From Blastomyces gilchristii SLH14081 (taxonomy: Eukaryota > Ascomycota > Eurotiomycetes > Onygenales > Ajellomycetaceae): a stretch of DNA of 64,000 bases. The stretch spans positions 97,012 through 161,011 of the forward strand of contig NW_003101667.1 in the NCBI RefSeq assembly GCF_000003855.2. Direction: 5' to 3'. Below are positions 58,900-64,000 of the stretch, piece after piece (position 1 is the first letter of the stretch; each line of letters starts with the position of its first letter). The notes beneath the pieces are model-generated. The model had not been told where the DNA came from. It worked only from the letters and a program-made list of their open reading frames with translations, and did not search any database. A program made the position numbers and the translations under genes.

Positions 58900-61800
58900 C
58901 TTATAATTCATGATCAATTCATTATCTCTTTTCTTTCTTACACTTTTTCTTTGTCTGCTAGTCACTACTCTTACACAATCTCTATATAATACAGTGTTCA
59001 GTGACTAGGTTCAGCAGCTTTCATCTTTTGTGATTCTGTCTCACACATTATACTGTCTCTCTTCACCTGCTCAGATCACTACAGTGAACAGCTCATTAAA
59101 ACTAATCTTACTTAATCTCTGAGTATTCTCAGAGATTAAGATGACTTGATTCTACATATCTGCAGATGTTTCAGATAGTTCATTCTCTGTGATCTCTGTA
59201 ATTGAACTGATGTAAACAGTTAAATTTAACTCTGAATTCTTTTTTCTTCTGCAATCTGACTCACATGTAAGTCTGCTGCTTTGAGATCACTCTTTGCTGC
59301 ATTGTGTCTGCTGTCTGTAGCATGTTATTATATGATTAGCTACAGTCTCATCACTTATTGAAGTGTGATATTTATCTGATTTCTTCATTTCTTTTCATTC
59401 TTTCCTTGTAATGATGAAAAGATTGAAATAAGTGAGATTATCTGATTTATAAGTGTCTATGATTTCTCTTACTTCACAAGGCTTTTCAATTATAAGTCTC
59501 TTCTTTTTTAATACTGATAATAGTGCTGTAGATGACTATAATCTGCTCAGATCTTGCATCTTTACTTTTATAAGTTATGAATCATTTATTAAGTTGCATA
59601 AGACTCATTCCTCTGATTCTTTCAATGCATATGTTCTCAGAGAATGTGATTTGAGTATTTTATATAGCTTAAATCATCTAGATTGAAACTTCTCAGAACT
59701 CTCATTACATACAAGAACTCACATTCTCATCTTGAGACTCAATTCCTTAACTAGTGAGTCTCATATTCTTTTTGATTGAATTGCTCAGTTCAGGAGTAAC
59801 TCATTAGCTTTTACACATGCATGGCTGATCTCTTTCAATCTTGGTTCTGCATCCACAACTGTTGTGTCTGCAACTGCTACTGCTGCATCTGTAACTGCTG
59901 TTTCTGCTGCATTCATGACTGTTGTGTCCGCGACTGTTGTGTCTGCAACTGCTGTTCCCTTTCTCACCTTTTTCAAAGCATTCTCCGGAATGCGCGGATG
60001 CAATTCATACAACAGGTAGAATGATGAATGCTTAAAGACTGCATGCTGTTGAATCTGTGTGACCAATAGCATCTGCCTGAGATATTCATCTCATAGTCTC
60101 ATAGGCTTGTTCACTAGATATTTTGTCAGCATGTTGTCCAAGATTTCATTCAAGTGTTTCATCTTCTCATTCATTTACAGATGATATAGCATTGTTCTAC
60201 AATGTCTTGTCTATAACTGACTCATGAAATGTCTCATCACTTCTTCTACAAGGTTCACACTGTTATCAGTTAGAATCTCATGCAGTATTTCATAGTTAAT
60301 ATAGATCTCATCATGTAGAAACTTTGTTATCATCTTCTCTATTACCTCTGAAACTGCTTTCACAACTGATCAGTCAGTAGTGTAATCAATAGCAGTGATT
60401 ATTCATTGATTTTCATTTGATATTCACAGCAATATGTCTATGAGATTCACTCTTCATTGTTCAAATGATTGTATTATACACTTCATCTAATATTGCACTT
60501 TCTCACATTCTAACCCTTTCTTAGATTCTTTCATGACCTGATAATTCAGGCACTTATAAGTATACACCTGAATATTCTCAGCCATGCTTGATCAGTATAC
60601 TCTTGATTTGAGTATATTCATGAGTTCAGAGCTTTCTAAGTGACTGAATTCCTTGTGCATGTGAGTCACTAAGTCATATCTAAATAAATGTTCTAGATAG
60701 AGAGCTTTCATATATTCTAGATCACAGTAAAGCATAATATCATTTTTCAATTTTCTCAGCTTGAAGTTTAGAAGCATCTCTTCTACTACTTTTATAAGAC
60801 ACTTATCATTCAATATCTTACTGTTCTTTAAGTAAGAGATCATTGTATTCACTTATTCTGATTTCTTGCACTCTCTCAGTATGTTTAACATGAACTTCTC
60901 TTATATCTGATTCACAGAACTCTTACTTATGAAATCAGGTCTACAACTGATTGCATCAGATATCACAGTGTTCAATTTCTTTCAGTATTTGATATGAAGA
61001 TTGTACACTTGAAACTCTGAGATTCAACATGCTAAGTGTTTGAAAGGTTTTATCATTAATTGTAGATAGATAAGACTTTTATAATTCATGATCACTATTG
61101 TCATATACTCATTGTTAATATATCTATCTCATAACATCAGCACATGCTTAATCACTAGCAATTTCTTTTCATACACTGAGTAATTGAGCTCAGTGTCTGA
61201 TAGTTTTCTATTATTATACATCATTAGATGCAGCTTGCTATTCTTACTCATCTGTAGAAGATTGTCTTTGATAGCTCATTCAGATGCATTCATCTCAATG
61301 TAGAAAGATTTATTACAATCTGATTGAATAAGTACTGAGAATGTTATTATATATTCTCTCAGTGTGAGAAAAGCCTCTTCACACACAGTATTTCAGATGA
61401 TTGAATGAAACTTCTTCTTTCACAGATTTGCATTCATTTCTCTTAAGAGATCTGAGAGTGATGTAGATATTCATGTGAAATTCTTGATGAATCTGCAGTA
61501 ATATAAGATTAACTCAAGAAACTGTTATACATGATATATGTTTCTCAGCTGCAGTCAATTTGCTATGACATTCAATTTCTTCAGAATAAGATATATACAG
61601 TCATCACTCACTACATATTCTATAAACTTCAACTCTTTCATTTCAAACACATACATTGTTGATTTGATATAGAGCTTATGCTCTGTCAGAGTTATAAGTA
61701 CTTTATCAAGATACTTCAGATGTTCATTATATAAGTTTGAAAAGACTAGAATGTTATTGAGATATACAAGACATGAGGTTTCATTCTGTTTATGAAGAAT

Positions 61801-63054
61801 TATATTCATTATTATTTGAAAGATAGCAGGTGCATTTGTCAGACTGAATAACATTATCAGAAATTCAAACTTTCTTCATTGTGTATTAAACATAGTTTGT
61901 GAGACTGATAGTTCATCTACACAGATCTGTTAGTATTCTGAGAGAAGATTAATCTTCAATAGATATCAGATGTTTTCAATCATATTCAACTATTGTTGAA
62001 TCTCTGACAGTAAATATTCATTCTTTATTATAAGCTTATTAAGTGCTTAATAATCAATACACATTCATCACTTCTCACCTGCCTTTTTCACAAATAGAAC
62101 TGGAAAGCCTTACATACTTGATGAGAGTCATATGAGATCATGTTCTAGAAGATCTGTGATCTGACACTTCTGTTCTTCAAGATGTGTTTGTGATAGAGAG
62201 TATGTATTCTGATTGACTGATTTTACATCTCTTATGTTAATCTTATATATGAATTCTTGTTTCAGCAGTAATTCTGATAGAAGATCTGTTCAGAAGATCT
62301 TTCTATACTTCTTCAGAAGCTTCTTCATATACTTGTTCTTCTGTATATTCTTTATCTTGATTTTCTTCACTTCTGAGTCTCATATGACATACAGAATGCT
62401 TTCAGATGAGATCTTATAAATTGTTCTCTTTGCTTATTAATATATAAGCAGATTTAACTCTTCTATATCAGAGATGTGAAATGTTCTTCTCATATCAGTT
62501 GATAGAATTGTATGAACTGTTTTCTTTCTATCAGTTAACTGTATATGATATGTACATCATTGAATCTGCAGATTAAACCTTTGAAATCAATTGAGTCTGA
62601 GAATAAGATCATATTTCATGTTCTACAGCTCTCACACTCAAATGTAGTAAGATCATTCTCTGAAGTGCAAGGGAACTCTTACTCTTACAGATGATATTAA
62701 ATATCAGTTATCAGATAATCTTATACATCAGGAATTCTTCACTCAGCAGACTTCTTTCAGTCTTCAGATCATATAATTGTCAATATATTGTATAAAAGCT
62801 TCTGTATTTATTAACACTTTTGCAGTCATCTCTCAATTCTTATTCAAGTGTCTCTTATACATTAACATTTCAGGCCTCAAGGCATTGAGATGAGTGGCTG
62901 CTTCATTCTTGCCTGTATCTCAGTCAAGAGCCTGCTTTCTCTTGATATTTACAGAATTCAGAGAATCTTCTAACATGAGCATCTCTTTCACTTTGAAGAC
63001 TTTTCATAGAATATCAGTGAGTGTCTTCAAGCTCACTGATTCTACTAGTTTTTT
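58900..63054 (-). pseudogene. pol: Gypsy-A copy C pol, degraded
   Basis: Minus strand: integrase C-terminal region (58900-60090), with a stretch of short AVADTTVADTTV-type repeats at 59830-59960. The integrase core is at about 60090-60560, and its zinc region is at 60592-60852 (HMHKEFSHLESSEL). RNase H is at about 61090-61420, and RT at 61555-62110, where the active site reads YLNNILVF (both Asp changed to Asn). The protease region is near 62750-62850. TGA codons replace Trp throughout. Confidence 0.85.
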
Positions 63055-64000
63055 GACTCTCTCACTTTTCTTGACTGTGCACACTGTGTGCAATCTTTTA
63101 CATCATGATTTTAGCATCTGCAGTTAAAGCAAGCTCAATGCTCATAATATCAAGATTTCCATCTAGAGAATTTCTTTTTTGAGAGATTCAGTGCTTTAGC
63201 AATGACATTCAGATCTAGATTCATTATGTCTGAGTGTGTGACTTGTGTTATAGAAGTCTGATGATCTGTTCTCTGCTGAGACATACTTGATTGCAGTATT
63301 TTCTGTCATAATTGACTCACTTATTCCTGTATAATGAGAATGTTATATGCTTCTTTCACCATGTCTGGTTACAAGGTTAAGCATTTCTATTTCACTCTCA
63401 ACTCAGGTGTAAGATCATGAATGAAGATCTATAAATAGAAAGATGTTGAAAGCTCTTCATTCAACATAAGATAGTGTAAACTGAAGTGTGTGAAGTATGA
63501 TGTAAGATTGCTTACTTATCTACACTCAGTGAAGTATTCATAACACTTATCTCATATGTTCACTTTCTCAAAGTTATACAAGATTCATTTGAAAAACTCA
63601 TTTCATGTTCATGAAAATGAATATCACTCTGAGTCTGTGAGATTCATCTTTTTATCAGTCATTTATAATGACTTCACTTTTCTGTGTAGAAATGCAGCAG
63701 ATCTTAAGACTTGTTAAAATTCTGTTAACTGTCTGTCTGTAAGTTTGCATTTAATTCAATAATATAATCACATCTGACTTAGCCAGCTGATTGCAGCATC
63801 ATTTTTTCAGTCATTATTGAAGCTTGATAGCTTCAGCAGATCTTCTGACTTGATATATCTTATACTTAAATTCTCATTCTGCGCAGTGATCTTCAATGAT
63901 GTGTATACTTCTGAAGAGATTGTGAACAATCATGATAAGATCTTCAGGTTCAGTATAGTTATCTGTCTGTGTAAACATTTAATCTCTCACTGCAGGTCTA
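63045..64000 (-). pseudogene. gag: Gypsy-A copy C gag and -1 frameshift site
   Basis: Gag is co-linear with copies A and B. On the minus strand the slip heptamer AAAAAAC is at 63054-63048, followed by TAG 63047-63045. The CCHC knuckle lies just upstream (about 63085-63130). The N-terminus runs off the window. Confidence 0.75.

Larger units (their letters stand above)
56609..64000 (-). mobile_element. Gypsy-A copy C, 5' end (minus sense) outside window
   Basis: It begins with a 167-bp LTR (56609-56775) and then has the antisense gene (57305-58783, plus), pol and gag on the minus strand, co-linear with copy A but without the MITE. At the copy A length it would end about 0.8 kb beyond the right edge. 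CATC (56605-56608) should be its 4-bp target duplication. Confidence 0.92.

Noticed and set aside
1..64000. CRISPR arrays, rRNA operon, tRNA genes, bacterial operons
   Set aside because: No spaced direct repeats, no rRNA or cloverleaf sequence seen, and introns plus fungal-type retroelements argue against a prokaryote.

Overview
The window looks like a gene-poor, repeat-packed block from the nuclear genome of a filamentous ascomycete fungus. I see no intact host gene. Nearly every base belongs to a transposable element: Ty3/gypsy and Ty1/copia LTR retrotransposons, and hAT-type DNA transposons with their MITEs. Coding frames carry many TGA codons where the family needs Trp or Arg, and CpG and CpC/GG are strongly depleted. 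This is the mark of C-to-T mutation of duplicated DNA (RIP-like), plus spliceosomal introns. The species cannot be named from this.

Left block (1-29630). Gypsy-A copy B (plus strand; its 5' end lies left of the window, its 3' LTR ends at 28941) sits in a Copia2 remnant (28942-29630). Copy B is split by three insertions with clean target duplications: Gypsy-A copy A in reverse orientation (1925-10670, duplication GCCA, itself carrying hAT MITE-1 at 6361-6866), Gypsy-3 (11879-19127, CAAGT) and Copia1 (22619-28226, ATCTG).

Middle block (29631-37953). A short GC-rich segment and a Gypsy-2 LTR fragment lead into a minus-strand Copia4 piece, whose LTR is split by a Gypsy-2 solo LTR (30616-30885, GAGTA). 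Then comes the 3' half of a decayed hAT-2, split by Copia3 (31478-37461), which is split by MITE-2 (35519-36024). hAT-2 itself lies in the tail of a fourth Gypsy-A copy (copy D).

Right block (37954-64000). The copy D LTR is split by Gypsy-2a (37954 to about 55100). Gypsy-2a is split by a full-length hAT-1 (43316-54803, duplication CTTATAAC), which is split by Gypsy-2b (43532-49188, GATCT). After 55194 come a little-mutated copia-like 5' fragment (LTR, primer site, short ORF), a minus-strand Copia5 RNase H remnant, and Gypsy-A copy C (56609 to beyond the right edge).

The most interesting system is Gypsy-A. It has 167-bp LTRs, a gag/pol junction with a canonical -1 slippery heptamer followed at once by a stop in all three copies that can be checked, and a second gene between integrase and the 3' LTR on the opposite strand. 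That gene has at least one conserved spliceosomal intron and encodes a Ser/Thr/Pro/Ala-rich, Cys-cluster protein. The hAT-1/MITE family is also informative: three insertions have perfect 8-bp duplications, and a reiterated GTAACA..TTTGATAACACT motif marks intron starts in the transposase gene. All element and copy names here are local labels.
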